Shown: in pieces, positions 18,255-27,461 of the stretch
Position numbering within the stretch: the stretch's first letter is position 1
How the letters are laid out: the number at the start of each line of letters is the position of its first letter
Source of the DNA: an uncultured Verrucomicrobia subdivision 3 bacterium
GTDB lineage: Bacteria; Verrucomicrobiota; Verrucomicrobiia; Limisphaerales; UBA11358
NCBI GenBank assembly: GCA_903835255.1
Contig: CAILMI010000061.1
Location: 1-64,000, forward strand
Direction of reading: 5' to 3'
Length of the DNA: 64,000 bases
Position numbers and translations under genes: made by a program
The notes under the pieces: model-generated
What the model was told of the DNA's origin: nothing
The model's database searches: none
What the model saw: the letters and a program-made list of their open reading frames with translations, nothing else

Positions 18255-19571
18255 TTAATTGCCACCGCCGGCGCCATTGTTGCCGCCCCGACCGCCCCGA
18301 CCACCAAAAAGTCCTCGCATCACATCCGGCTGAATCGGCTGATTTTTTTGCAGGGCGTCCACCACAGCCGGAATCAACTTGGACAGGGCCGGGTCGTTGG
18401 CGAATTGGGACTGCATGGAATTCAGCAGCCCGATGCGGTTGGCGGCCACCTGGGGATCGGTGGGAACCTCGCTGCTGGCCGGCCCGAAGTCGCCGCCTGC
18501 CAACTGCATGATCATGAAACTTTTCATGCGAGAATCCAGATCCGGATTCCCCATCGTCTGGGTGAAGAGCGCGTTGGCCTGGGAATTCTGGCCGACGTAA
18601 TTCAGCACCTCGCGCCCGACCCGCATCTTGTCGAACTGGTTGGTCAGCGCCGGGTTCTCATAAGCCGCATACAGGGCGGAAACCGACTGGTCCTTCATCA
18701 CCGTGGCCAGATAATCCATGGCGTCCTGATCCAGGCGGCCGTCCTTGCCTACCAGCATCTGCTGCGCGTTGACGGCAAAGGTGGTGTCCTTGAAATATTC
18801 CAACACGCCGTAGAGATAGGATTTGGACAGTTCGTCGAGGCGGTCCGGGCTATCGATCGCCGGGGGATTCATCAGCAGATCCCGCGCGGCGGCCACTGCG
18901 GAATCCCGGTGTTTTCCAGGCGCCATTTCCTCGAGCAGCACCGCCAGATAGGCGACTTCCACCCCGCGGCCGGTGGTGGCCAGCATCTCGGCCATGGCCG
19001 CCTCGGATTCTTCCCCGCCGATTTCCTTGAGGGTGCCGACCAAGCCGAGGCGCAGGGACGGCGGCACCACCCAGTCTGCTTGCAGCGTTGTCAGATTCCG
19101 GGCCCGGCGCGAACTGCTGCGGTTGTTGCCGCCCCGGTTATACCCGCGGTTGTTGCCGGCTGTGGCATCCGCCGCATTGGTGGGGCTGTTGGCATTGTCC
19201 TGCGCGCTGTAGGTGATATCCACGTTGCGTCCGATGAAATCGTGGATGGCGGGCACCGCTGAGTTGCCGCGCAGCGTGAGTGTTTCCAGCTTGAAAACCA
19301 CCTTCCGGAGGCCCGCATTGTGCGCGTTTCCGGAGCCCAGTTTCAGGTTCAACAGATCATTGAGAATGTCCTGAGCGGTTTCCTCGGGAGGAGCCGGCAC
19401 CAGGACCACTTTTTCGACCGGGGCCGGGGTCGGCGCCGGAATGGCCGGGGCTACCGGGACCTCCGCCGCGACGACCTGCACCGTCTGCGGGACGGAATGG
19501 GAAGAGAAACCAAAATAGGCGGCGGCGAAGCCCACGCCGAGGGCCAGCACGGTGATGAGGATGGTTTTCAT
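18255..19571 (-). CDS. Membrane-anchored or secreted helical-repeat protein, function unknown
   Basis: 438 residues. An N-terminal hydrophobic segment (ILITVLALGVGFAAAYFGF) acts as signal anchor or signal peptide. A Pro/Ala/Val-rich spacer follows (about 30-62), then an alpha-helical body that looks like degenerate HEAT-type repeats, and a Gly/Arg/Asn-rich tail (GLFGGRGGRGGNN). An internal low-complexity Asn/Arg/Gly patch lies near residues 140-165. It is predicted to sit in the periplasm. No catalytic motif was recognised. It converges with the transporter gene and diverges from cysI. Composition suggests a lineage-specific family. Confidence 0.7.
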   Translation of the reverse strand: MKTILITVLALGVGFAAAYFGFSSHSVPQTVQVVAAEVPVAPAIPAPTPAPVEKVVLVPAPPEETAQDILNDLLNLKLGSGNAHNAGLRKVVFKLETLTLRGNSAVPAIHDFIGRNVDITYSAQDNANSPTNAADATAGNNRGYNRGGNNRSSSRRARNLTTLQADWVVPPSLRLGLVGTLKEIGGEESEAAMAEMLATTGRGVEVAYLAVLLEEMAPGKHRDSAVAAARDLLMNPPAIDSPDRLDELSKSYLYGVLEYFKDTTFAVNAQQMLVGKDGRLDQDAMDYLATVMKDQSVSALYAAYENPALTNQFDKMRVGREVLNYVGQNSQANALFTQTMGNPDLDSRMKSFMIMQLAGGDFGPASSEVPTDPQVAANRIGLLNSMQSQFANDPALSKLIPAVVDALQKNQPIQPDVMRGLFGGRGGRGGNNGAGGGN

Positions 19572-19731
19572 CGGATAAAATGGTTTCAGGCTCAGTAAAT
19601 AGGGTTTTTAAAGGATATCAGCATCCGATTGACGCGCGCGGGGCTGGGATAGTTACAGAATTCTCACCTTCAAACACTCCAACGCGGTGCTTGAATTCAA
19701 CAGGGGCCCCCGCTAAGCTTTGCGTCCGTTT

Positions 19732-21396
19732 ATGAGCGCTGAATCACCCGTTAAATTGACACACAACGAAGAAATCAAGGCCGCCAGCCCGACTTTGGCC
19801 GGCACTCTGGCTGCCACCTTGAACGATCCCGCCCAGGATCACTTCTCCGATGATGACAATAATTTCCTGAAGTTTCACGGGTCCTATCAGCAGGACGACC
19901 GGGACCTGCGCAAGACCGGCAAAAAATACATCATGATGATCCGGGGCCGCATCCCCGGCGGCGTGATGACGGCCCAGCAGTGGTGTGTGTTTGACGAGCT
20001 GGCCTCCGCCTACGGCAACAACACGCTCCGCATCACTACCCGCCAGAGCATCCAGTTCCACGGCGTGGTGATTTCCGGTCTCCGCCCGCTGGTGAAAAAA
20101 ATCAATGAATCGCTCCTGTCCACGCTGGCCGCGTGCGGCGATGTGAACCGCAACGTGCTCGCCCCGGCCACGCCCGCCTACACCCTGGCGCGCGAAGACG
20201 TGTTCCGCGACTGCCACAAAGTGACGATGGCGCTGGCGCCCCAGACCCAGGCCTACCACTCCATCTGGATCGATGGCGTCCAGCTCGACAACGAGGCGGC
20301 GGAAAACAAAGATTTCGCGGACCCGCTCTACGGCAAAACCTACCTGCCCCGGAAATTCAAGATCGCCTTTGCCATCCCCCCGGTGAACGACTTGGACATC
20401 TTCACCAACTGCCTCGGCTTTATTGCCGTTATCGAGCAGGACCGGCTCATCGGCTACAACCTGTCGGTGGGCGGAGGACTGGGCCGCAGCCACGGCAATG
20501 AAGCCACCTACCCGCGCCTCGCCGACGTCATCGGGTTTTTCACGCCGGATAAAATCGTCGAGGTGGCGAAAGCCGTTCTGACCATCCACCGCGATTTTGG
20601 GGACCGCTCGGACCGCAAGCATGCGCGACTGAAATACGTGGTGGCTGAGCGCGGGGTAAAATTCATGCAGGACGAGGTCAACCGCCGCGCCGGCATCACT
20701 CTGGAGCCGGCAAAGCCTTACGTCTTCACGACCATGCAGGACATGCTCGGCTGGCATAAAGCCGTGGACGGCTCCTGGTTTCTGGGCCTGTTTGTGAACA
20801 TGGGCCGTGTGAAGGACTCCCAGAAAACTGCGCTGCGCCAGATCGCTGAACAATTTCCCGGCGTCGAATTCCGCCTGACCGCCAACCAGAACGTCCTGCT
20901 TGCCAAGGTGAGCGAGGCCGACAAAAAAGCCATCACCGCCCTTCTGAACGCTGCCGCGGTGAAAATGGAAAACCAGACGTCCGTCCTGCACGCGGCTTCG
21001 ATGGCTTGTCCGTCGCTGCCGACCTGCGGCCTCGGCCTTGCGGAATCCGAGCGCTACCTCCCCGGGCTGATTGACCGGATTGAGACGGTGTGCGCCGATC
21101 TCGGCCTCGGCGGCGAGGAGATCATCATTCGCTCGACTGGCTGCCCGAACGGCTGCGCGCGCCCGTACATTGCGGAGATCGCGTTTGTTGGCAAGGCGCC
21201 CGGCCGCTATCAGGTCTGGCTTGGCGGCAACGCCTCCGGCACGCGGCTCAACCGGGTGTGGAAAGAGGTGGTGAAAGATCCGGACATGGAAACCGAACTA
21301 CGCCCCGTGCTGACCCGCTTCGCCAAGGAGCGCGCGTCCGGCGAACGCTTTGGCGACTGGTGCAACCGCGTCTTGTTAAATGAACCCAGGAATTAA
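19732..21396 (+). CDS. cysI: Sulfite reductase hemoprotein subunit (CysI type)
   Basis: 554 residues from ATG 19732; an in-frame TTG lies 12 nt upstream. It reduces sulfite to sulfide at a coupled siroheme-[4Fe-4S] centre. The four cluster/siroheme cysteines are C426 and C432 (ACPSLPTCG) and C471 and C475 (CPNGC). Other CysI landmarks are FHGSYQQDDRDLR, RIPGGVMTAQQW, YLPRKFKIAF and VGKAPGRYQVWLGG. The DRDLR and PGGV wording follows the NADPH-type hemoprotein more than ferredoxin nitrite reductases. No flavoprotein cysJ is nearby, so the electron donor is unknown. It is the first gene of a sulfate-assimilation operon and overlaps cysH by 1 nt. Confidence 0.92.
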   Translation: MSAESPVKLTHNEEIKAASPTLAGTLAATLNDPAQDHFSDDDNNFLKFHGSYQQDDRDLRKTGKKYIMMIRGRIPGGVMTAQQWCVFDELASAYGNNTLRITTRQSIQFHGVVISGLRPLVKKINESLLSTLAACGDVNRNVLAPATPAYTLAREDVFRDCHKVTMALAPQTQAYHSIWIDGVQLDNEAAENKDFADPLYGKTYLPRKFKIAFAIPPVNDLDIFTNCLGFIAVIEQDRLIGYNLSVGGGLGRSHGNEATYPRLADVIGFFTPDKIVEVAKAVLTIHRDFGDRSDRKHARLKYVVAERGVKFMQDEVNRRAGITLEPAKPYVFTTMQDMLGWHKAVDGSWFLGLFVNMGRVKDSQKTALRQIAEQFPGVEFRLTANQNVLLAKVSEADKKAITALLNAAAVKMENQTSVLHAASMACPSLPTCGLGLAESERYLPGLIDRIETVCADLGLGGEEIIIRSTGCPNGCARPYIAEIAFVGKAPGRYQVWLGGNASGTRLNRVWKEVVKDPDMETELRPVLTRFAKERASGERFGDWCNRVLLNEPRN

Positions 21397-22130
21397 TGGG
21401 TCCGACCCCCGGCGCTAACTTCCGAGAAGCCGCAGAGCACTCTTTCACTTATCAAATGACACGCGACCAAATCGCCCAGGCCAACGCCGAACTGCGTTCC
21501 CAATCGCCGCAGGAAATTGTGAGATGGGCCCTTGCGCAGTCCCAGGGGCGCGCTATCGCCTCCACGAACTTTCGCCCCTACGAGGCCGTACTGCTGCACC
21601 TTGTCACCCGGGAGCAGCCCGATATCCGAGTTTTATGGGCGGATCACGGCTACAATCGCCCGGCGACGTACACGCATGCCGAGCAGCTGAAGAAGCAGCT
21701 CAAACTGAATATTCAGGGCTATGTTCCGAGGATGACGGCGGCGCACTACGACGCCGCGCTGGGCGGGGCGCCTGCGCCCACGCCCGAGAATGAGGAGCGC
21801 ATCAAGGCCTTCAGCACCGTGATGAAGCTGGAGCCGTTCCAGCGCGGCATGAAGGAGCTGGCGCCCACCCTGTGGATCACGGCGCTGCGCCAAGTGCAGA
21901 ACCCCAACCGCGCCGGACTGGACATCGTGGTTGCGGACACAAATTTCAACACCATCAAGGTCAGCCCCCTGTTTTACTGGACCGATGCCCAGATGGAATC
22001 CTATCTCCAGCAGCATTCTCTGCCGAATGAGTGGGATTATTTTGATCCCGCCAAGGCGGATGAAAAGCGCGAGTGCGGGCTGCATGCCAGCTGGGGCGGC
22101 GCGGCCATCGAAGGCGGCGCGACGATTTAA
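21396..22130 (+). CDS. cysH: Phosphoadenylyl-sulfate (PAPS/APS) reductase
   Basis: 244 residues from the TAATG overlap with cysI; ATG 21456 is a shorter alternative. It reduces activated sulfate to sulfite with thioredoxin. ILWADHGYNRPATY-like substrate-binding wording, MKLEPFQRGMKEL, TALRQVQNPNRA and catalytic C227 in RECGLH are visible. The paired cysteines that bind an iron-sulfur cluster in APS-type reductases are absent, so it looks like the cluster-free PAPS type. No APS kinase gene is in the window. It is followed by cysD after 6 nt. Confidence 0.9.
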   Translation: MGPTPGANFREAAEHSFTYQMTRDQIAQANAELRSQSPQEIVRWALAQSQGRAIASTNFRPYEAVLLHLVTREQPDIRVLWADHGYNRPATYTHAEQLKKQLKLNIQGYVPRMTAAHYDAALGGAPAPTPENEERIKAFSTVMKLEPFQRGMKELAPTLWITALRQVQNPNRAGLDIVVADTNFNTIKVSPLFYWTDAQMESYLQQHSLPNEWDYFDPAKADEKRECGLHASWGGAAIEGGATI

Positions 22131-22136
22131 TTTTAA

Positions 22137-23075
22137 ATGAACAGCTATCACTTGGATCATTTGCAGTATCTGGAGACGGAGGCGATTCACGTCATGCGTG
22201 AGGTCGCTGCCGAGTTTGAGCGCCCTGCCCTGCTCTTTTCCGGCGGCAAAGACTCCATCTGCCTCCTGCGCCTGGCAGAAAAAGCGTTCCGCCCCTCGGA
22301 CATCCCCCTGCCGTTTCTGAACGTGGAAACCGGGCACGAGTTTCCCGAATTGCTGGAGTTCCGAGATCGCCGCGCCAAGGAGCTAGGGGCCAAGCTGATT
22401 GTCCGCACGGTGGATGAGGCCATTGCCAAGGGGCAGGCGCATCCGGCGCCCGGCGAAGTCAGCCGCAACAAGCTGCAGATCCCCGTCCTGCTCGGCGCGA
22501 TCGAGGAATTTCAGTTTGACTGCGCCATCGGCGGCGCCCGGCGCGACGAGGAGAAAGCCCGCGCCAAGGAGCGCTTTTTCAGCTTCCGCGATGCGTTTGG
22601 CCAGTGGGACCCCAAAAATCAGCGCCCCGAGATCTGGAACCTTTACAATGGACGGGTGAATCCGGGAGAGAACATGCGCGTGTTCCCGCTCTCCAACTGG
22701 ACGGAGATGGACGTCTGGGAATACATCAAGACCGAAAAGCTGGAGGTGCCAAACATTTATTTCAGCCACGAGCGCGACTGCTTCCGGCGCGGCGGACAGT
22801 GGCTGCCCGTTCCCCCGCCCCACACGGATGTCGCCAAGCCCGACCCTTACGCCGGGGCACGGCCCAAGGCGACGGAGCCGATTAAAAAGCTTGTCGTCCG
22901 CGTGCGCACGATTGCCGACATGATCAGCACCGGCATGATTGAATCGCGCGCCGACTCCGTCGAGGACATCATTGCCGAGGTCAGCGCCGCGCGCGTGACC
23001 GAGCGCGGCACCCGGGCCGACGACAAGGCTAGCGAGGCCGCGATGGAGGACCGTAAAAAAGCCGGATATTTTTGA
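22137..23075 (+). CDS. cysD: Sulfate adenylyltransferase small subunit CysD
   Basis: 312 residues, close to the usual CysD length. It is an ATP-pyrophosphatase-fold enzyme that forms APS from ATP and sulfate together with the GTPase CysN. The PP-loop LLFSGGKDSICLL and the family segments NVETGHEFPE, GGARRDEEKARAKER, FPLSNWTEMDVWEYI and the C-terminal GTRADDKASEAAMEDRKK are present. Its stop overlaps the possible TTG start of cysN. Confidence 0.96.
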   Translation: MNSYHLDHLQYLETEAIHVMREVAAEFERPALLFSGGKDSICLLRLAEKAFRPSDIPLPFLNVETGHEFPELLEFRDRRAKELGAKLIVRTVDEAIAKGQAHPAPGEVSRNKLQIPVLLGAIEEFQFDCAIGGARRDEEKARAKERFFSFRDAFGQWDPKNQRPEIWNLYNGRVNPGENMRVFPLSNWTEMDVWEYIKTEKLEVPNIYFSHERDCFRRGGQWLPVPPPHTDVAKPDPYAGARPKATEPIKKLVVRVRTIADMISTGMIESRADSVEDIIAEVSAARVTERGTRADDKASEAAMEDRKKAGYF

Positions 23076-23080
23076 CCGCT

Positions 23081-24400
23081 ATGCCACACACGCAGCATCC
23101 CATCGAACTTTTGCGCTTCAACACCTGCGGCAGTGTTGATGACGGCAAGTCCACGCTCATCGGCCGACTGCTGTATGATTCCAAAAACCTGATGGAAGAT
23201 CAGATCGAGGCGCTTGAACGCAGCGCCGACATCACCGGCGGCGGGCAAATCAATCTGGCCAACCTTACCGACGGCCTGCGCGCCGAACGGGAGCAGGGCA
23301 TTACCATTGACGTGGCCTACCGCTACTTCGCCACCCCCAAGCGGAAATTTATCGTCGCCGACACACCCGGGCATGTGCAATACACGCGCAACATGGTCAC
23401 CGGGGCCTCGACGGCCAACCTCTCCATCGTGCTGGTGGATGCGCGGCAGGGTGTGATTGAACAAACGCGCCGCCATACATTCATCGCCGCGCTGCTGGGG
23501 ATTCCGCATCTGGTCATCGCGGTGAACAAGATGGATCTGGTGGAGTGGAGCGAGGCTCGCTTCACGGAGATCCGGGACGAGATTGAAGCGTTTCTGCCGA
23601 AGCTGGGCGCTTTCCATGACGTGAAGTTCATTCCCATGAGCGCGCTGAATGGCGACAACGTGGTGGAACTCTCCAAGGACTGCCCCTGGTATGGCGGGCC
23701 CACCCTGCTGGACCATCTGGAAACGGTCCACATCGCCAGCGACCGGAATCTGAATGCACTCCGCTTTCCGGTGCAATGGGTCAACCGCCCGAACAATCCC
23801 ACCGATGCGGCCCTGCATGATTTTCGAGGCCTGAGCGGCCAGATCGCCAGCGGCATCGTGCGCCGCGGACAGGAAGTTGTCGTGCTGCCCGCCGGCATCA
23901 AGACCCGGGTCGCCACCATCTGGACCTACCAGGGACCGCTGGAGGAGGCCTTCAGCCCGCAATCCGTCACGCTCTGCCTGGAGCACGACATCGACATCAG
24001 CCGGGGCGATATGATCGTCGGTCTAGATCAGCTTCCGGGACACAGCGCGGATCTGCACGCCCAAGTCTGCTGGATGCACAGCCGCCCGCTGCAGGCCGGT
24101 AAAAAGTATTTTCTCAAGCACGGCACGCAGACCGTTCAGGCCATTGTCAGCAGCCTTGAAAGCAGGATTAATATGACCACGCTGGATCCGGAACCGGCCC
24201 CGGCGGCCCTGGCCATCAACGATATCGGAGGCATCCGCCTCAAGACCGCCAAGCCGCTGATCTATGACGGCTACGCCACCAATCATCTGACCGGGGCATT
24301 CATCCTGATCGAACAGGGCACCAACGCGACGGTCGCCGCCGGCATGCTGTCCGCGCCCACGGAGACGGCGCGGCCGGAGTACGCCGATTTTGCGATATAG
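23081..24400 (+). CDS. cysN: Sulfate adenylyltransferase large subunit CysN (GTPase)
   Basis: About 439 residues from ATG 23081; an in-frame TTG at 23072 overlaps the cysD stop and would add three residues. It is an EF-Tu-like GTPase that drives APS synthesis by CysD. G motifs are GSVDDGKSTLIGRLL (G1), GITIDVAYRYF (G2), DTPGH (G3) and NKMDL (G4), followed by two beta-barrel domains. The length shows no C-terminal APS kinase fusion, unlike CysNC. It is the last gene of the cysIHDN operon. Confidence 0.95.
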   Translation: MPHTQHPIELLRFNTCGSVDDGKSTLIGRLLYDSKNLMEDQIEALERSADITGGGQINLANLTDGLRAEREQGITIDVAYRYFATPKRKFIVADTPGHVQYTRNMVTGASTANLSIVLVDARQGVIEQTRRHTFIAALLGIPHLVIAVNKMDLVEWSEARFTEIRDEIEAFLPKLGAFHDVKFIPMSALNGDNVVELSKDCPWYGGPTLLDHLETVHIASDRNLNALRFPVQWVNRPNNPTDAALHDFRGLSGQIASGIVRRGQEVVVLPAGIKTRVATIWTYQGPLEEAFSPQSVTLCLEHDIDISRGDMIVGLDQLPGHSADLHAQVCWMHSRPLQAGKKYFLKHGTQTVQAIVSSLESRINMTTLDPEPAPAALAINDIGGIRLKTAKPLIYDGYATNHLTGAFILIEQGTNATVAAGMLSAPTETARPEYADFAI

Positions 24401-24401
24401 C

Positions 24402-24548
24402 CGTTCTTGGCCACTTAGGGACAGGTAGGGCGCGTCACTCCGTGCGCGCCGACGTGGCAAACCAGGACGCGTGGGTTGGCAATCGCGGCGGGCAAGGGAC
24501 GGCCCGCCCTACCTACCGATGTCCCAAGGTTCAGTTGAACTGCCACAT
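24402..24548. repeat. Palindromic-ended intergenic repeat, copy A
   Basis: A core at 24423-24514 begins AGGTAGGGCG and ends CGCCCTACCT, an inverted terminal pair. The left flank CCGTTCTTGG and the right flank GGTTCAGTTGAACTGCCA recur, reversed, around copies at 39824-39937 and 40085-40197. It sits between the convergent cysN and helicase genes, where it may act as a bidirectional terminator. No coding capacity was seen. Confidence 0.75.
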
Positions 24549-24601
24549 AACTCGGATACCGCGGTGACATCGCAGCGTTCGGCTTCAAAGGCCATAGCGC
24601 T

Positions 24602-26671
24602 TCATCGGAGATTCCACTCATTTAAAAGATCCCGGGGAATTTCTGAGAGGAAGCGGGACGGGGACTGCATGGAATCCATTCCGGTGCTGCCGTATCCGGC
24701 GCGGATCAGCGGGTAGGAGATGTAGAGTTCGTTCTTCGCGCGCGTGAGGGCCACATAAAACAGCCGGCGCTCTTCCTCCTCGCCCTCGCTGCTTTCCATC
24801 GAGCGCTTGGACGGAAATAGGCCGTCACACAGCATGATGACGAACACGGCATCGAACTCCAGTCCCTTGGCCTGATGGATGGTGGAGAGCTTGAGCTTTT
24901 CCGCATCGCCCTCCGCGCCCGCGTCGTCCTCCGCCTCCACGTTGGTGAGCAGCGCGAGCTGGGTGAGGAATTCCTCCACGCTCCCGAACTGATAAGCAAA
25001 CTCGGCCAGCTGCTGCAATTCCTCCAGCCGGCGGGCGTAGTTGGCGAACGTCTCCTTCAGGTAATCGTCATAGCCCGCGTCCATGACCAGCCGCAGCATC
25101 TTCGCCGCGCTCTTCCGCACGATCGGATCCTCCAGCTGGGAAATCGTGGCAGCAAACTGCGCCCACGCCACGACGGCCTTCTTCGGCACCGCCTTGGAAC
25201 ACGCTTGGAGGGCCGTCGCAATCCTGCAGGAGGAGTGTTGCGACGCCTCTGAATGGGGCGCGGCCTCCGTTTTCAGAGGGCCGTCATTTTGAATTTTGAT
25301 TTGAAAGGATTGAAACAGCTTGTCCGCGCCCTTGGCCGCGATGCCGGGCTGTAGCTGGACCAGCCGCTTGAAGGAGATTTCATCGCGGGGATTGGCCACA
25401 AATTTCAAATAGGCTGTGGCGTCCTTGATATGCGCCTGCTCAAAAAAGCGGAGGCCGCTGGTGATGGAGAACGGGATCTGCTGCCGCGTGAGCTCCAGCT
25501 GCAATTCCAGGGCATGAAAATGGGAGCGGTACAGCACGGCCACCTGGTTCAAGCTCACTCCCTCGTCGCGCAACTCCAGCGCGCGCTGCGCGATGAAGGC
25601 CGCCTGCTGACCGGCGTCCTGGCAGGCTACGAGCGCGGGCTTCACCCCGGGCGGACGGGCGGGCGCGAGCTCTTTGGCGAACTGGCGGAGGTTGGCGGCG
25701 ATCGCCGCATTGGCCACGGCGAGAATCTGCGGCGTGCTTCGGTAATTGGTCTCGATCTTGAAGACATTGGCGCCCGGATAACGACGGGGAAACTCCAGAA
25801 TGTTCGCAAAGTTGGCGCCCCGCCACGCGTAGATGCTCTGCGCATCATCGCCCACCACGGTGACGTTGTGATGTTTCTCCGCCAGCAAATCCACCAGATC
25901 GCTTTGAAGCTGATTGGTGTCCTGATACTCATCCACCAGGATGAATTGGAACCGGCGCTGGTACTGTTCCCGAACCTCGGCGTCGTCCTGCAGCAGTTTG
26001 AGCCACAGCGCCAGCAGATCGTCAAAATCCATCGCGTTGGTCGCACGCTTGCGAGCGGTATAGCGCCCCGCCAGATCCACAATCGGTCCGGCAAACTGGG
26101 ACAAATAGCTGAACTGACCCTCCATCAACTCCCCGGTGCTTTTGTGAGTGTTGGCCGTCATTGAAAAAATCTCGTTCAGCACCGCCGGCTTCGGAAAATG
26201 AGTGCCCTTCGTCTCAATCCCCGCATCGGTCACACAGGCCTTAATCAGGTCCTGCGCGTCGTCCCGGTCGAGGATGGTGAAGTCCGTCCGGTAGCCGATC
26301 CGGTCGGCGTGCTGCCGGAGGATCCGGGCGCCGATAGAATGAAAAGTGCCGCCCCAGAGTGCCCGCAATTCATGGCCCAGCAAATCCCCGATGCGCCGCA
26401 TCATTTCGCCCGCCGCCTTGTTGGTGAAGGTCAGCAGCAAGATCCGGTCGGCGGGGATCCCCTGCTCCAGCAGATACGCGACCCGGTAGGTGAGCGTGCG
26501 CGTCTTGCCGGAGCCGGCGCCGGCGATCACCAGGGCCGGCCCGGGCGGCGCGGTGACGGCCGCCAGCTGCTGGGGATTGAGTTCGCGCGCATAATCGATC
26601 TCGAGCCGCACCTCCGGCTGATAGGGTTTGAGGACGTATTCGCGCGACATGCGAGAGAATTGAACGGGCAA
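24602..26671 (-). CDS. UvrD/Rep-family ATP-dependent DNA helicase
   Basis: 689 residues; M8 (start at 26650) is an alternative. This is a superfamily 1A 3'-5' helicase. Motifs are the Q-motif (LNPQQLAAVT), Walker A AGAGSGKTRTL (K57), LLTFTNKAAGEM, GTFHSIGARILR, VDEYQDTNQLQ (motif II), VGDDAQSIYAWRGA (motif III), ETNYRSTPQI (IV), QAKGLEFDAVFV (V) and VALTRAKNELYI (VI). It is Rep/PcrA-like in layout, with a Ser/Ala/Gln-rich insertion near residues 455-495 in the 2B region. It probably acts in repair or fork restart. The C-terminus is short and lacks the extended tail of UvrD. Confidence 0.93.
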   Translation of the reverse strand: MPVQFSRMSREYVLKPYQPEVRLEIDYARELNPQQLAAVTAPPGPALVIAGAGSGKTRTLTYRVAYLLEQGIPADRILLLTFTNKAAGEMMRRIGDLLGHELRALWGGTFHSIGARILRQHADRIGYRTDFTILDRDDAQDLIKACVTDAGIETKGTHFPKPAVLNEIFSMTANTHKSTGELMEGQFSYLSQFAGPIVDLAGRYTARKRATNAMDFDDLLALWLKLLQDDAEVREQYQRRFQFILVDEYQDTNQLQSDLVDLLAEKHHNVTVVGDDAQSIYAWRGANFANILEFPRRYPGANVFKIETNYRSTPQILAVANAAIAANLRQFAKELAPARPPGVKPALVACQDAGQQAAFIAQRALELRDEGVSLNQVAVLYRSHFHALELQLELTRQQIPFSITSGLRFFEQAHIKDATAYLKFVANPRDEISFKRLVQLQPGIAAKGADKLFQSFQIKIQNDGPLKTEAAPHSEASQHSSCRIATALQACSKAVPKKAVVAWAQFAATISQLEDPIVRKSAAKMLRLVMDAGYDDYLKETFANYARRLEELQQLAEFAYQFGSVEEFLTQLALLTNVEAEDDAGAEGDAEKLKLSTIHQAKGLEFDAVFVIMLCDGLFPSKRSMESSEGEEEERRLFYVALTRAKNELYISYPLIRAGYGSTGMDSMQSPSRFLSEIPRDLLNEWNLR

Positions 26672-26776
26672 ACTGTCCCCGGTAAAAGGAAATAATCAGC
26701 CGCCCTTGGGATTTGCGTTTCCCCACCCCGTTGTTTACCTATTGTTTTAATTCCGGTTTGAATCCGGCTCGAGTCT

Positions 26777-26830
26777 TACCCCTTTGCGTCCTCGGCGCCT
26801 TGGCGGTTCATTCGCACCACAGGGTTCTGG
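26777..26830. repeat. Dispersed intergenic repeat (GCGTCCT..GGCGGTTCATT), copy 1
   Basis: TTGCGTCCTCGGCGCCTTGGC followed by GGTTCATT and AGGGTTC recurs at 58508-58560 and, more diverged, at 61585-61630. It lies in the 250-nt gap between the adenosyltransferase and helicase genes; otherwise that gap shows nothing recognisable. Confidence 0.6.
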
Positions 26831-26921
26831 GTCACAGCGGCTAACACCCCACGCGCGCCAGCCTCATCGGGGCAGTGAAGGCATGCCGCCGCACTGCGGC
26901 GTGTGGGTCTCTGCCGGATGT

Positions 26922-27461
26922 TTAGCGGGCTTCCTGCTGCGTCTCCGTCCAGCGCGCCATCAGCCAGAGCAAATCGGATAGACGGTTCAGAAATATCATC
27001 ACTTCCGCGTTCGGCAGGTCGCCCGCCGATTGCAAGTCGTACACCCGCCGCTCCGCGCGCCGGCATACTGTCCGCGCCACGTCCAGCGCTGCGGAATCCG
27101 GCGTCGCTCCCGGAGTGGCCCAGCCCTTAAAACTCACGTGTTGCGATTCGATTTCCTGCACCTGCACATCCAGCTTGGCGGTGAGTTGCGGCGTCACCAG
27201 CGTGTATCCTCCCTGAACATAGCGCGTCACATCCTCATTGCTCACGGCCAGCTCCCCCATCAGCACAACCAGATCTTTTTGGATGATCAGCAGCGCCTCC
27301 TGGAGCCGGGGATGCACGGTGGTCGCGCGCGCCAGGCCGAGGGCGGCGTTCAGTTCGTCCACCGTGCCGTAGGCTTCCACGCGCGGATGGTTTTTGGGGA
27401 CGCGCCGCCCGTACATCAGGCCTGTGAGTCCCTCGTCGCCGGTTTTAGTCGCAATGCTCAT
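26922..27461 (-). CDS. Cob(I)yrinic acid a,c-diamide (cob(I)alamin) adenosyltransferase, PduO type
   Basis: 179 residues. It transfers the adenosyl group of ATP to cob(I)alamin to make adenosylcobalamin. PduO-type motifs are all present: N-terminal TKTGDEGLTGL, VEAYGTVDELNAALGLAR, SAALDVARTVCRRAERR and FLNRLSDLLWLMAR. It forms a homotrimer in characterised homologues. Its start overlaps the stop of the upstream amidase gene by 4 nt, so the two are co-translated although functionally unrelated. B12-dependent metH starts on the other side of the amidase in the opposite direction. Confidence 0.95.
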   Translation of the reverse strand: MSIATKTGDEGLTGLMYGRRVPKNHPRVEAYGTVDELNAALGLARATTVHPRLQEALLIIQKDLVVLMGELAVSNEDVTRYVQGGYTLVTPQLTAKLDVQVQEIESQHVSFKGWATPGATPDSAALDVARTVCRRAERRVYDLQSAGDLPNAEVMIFLNRLSDLLWLMARWTETQQEAR

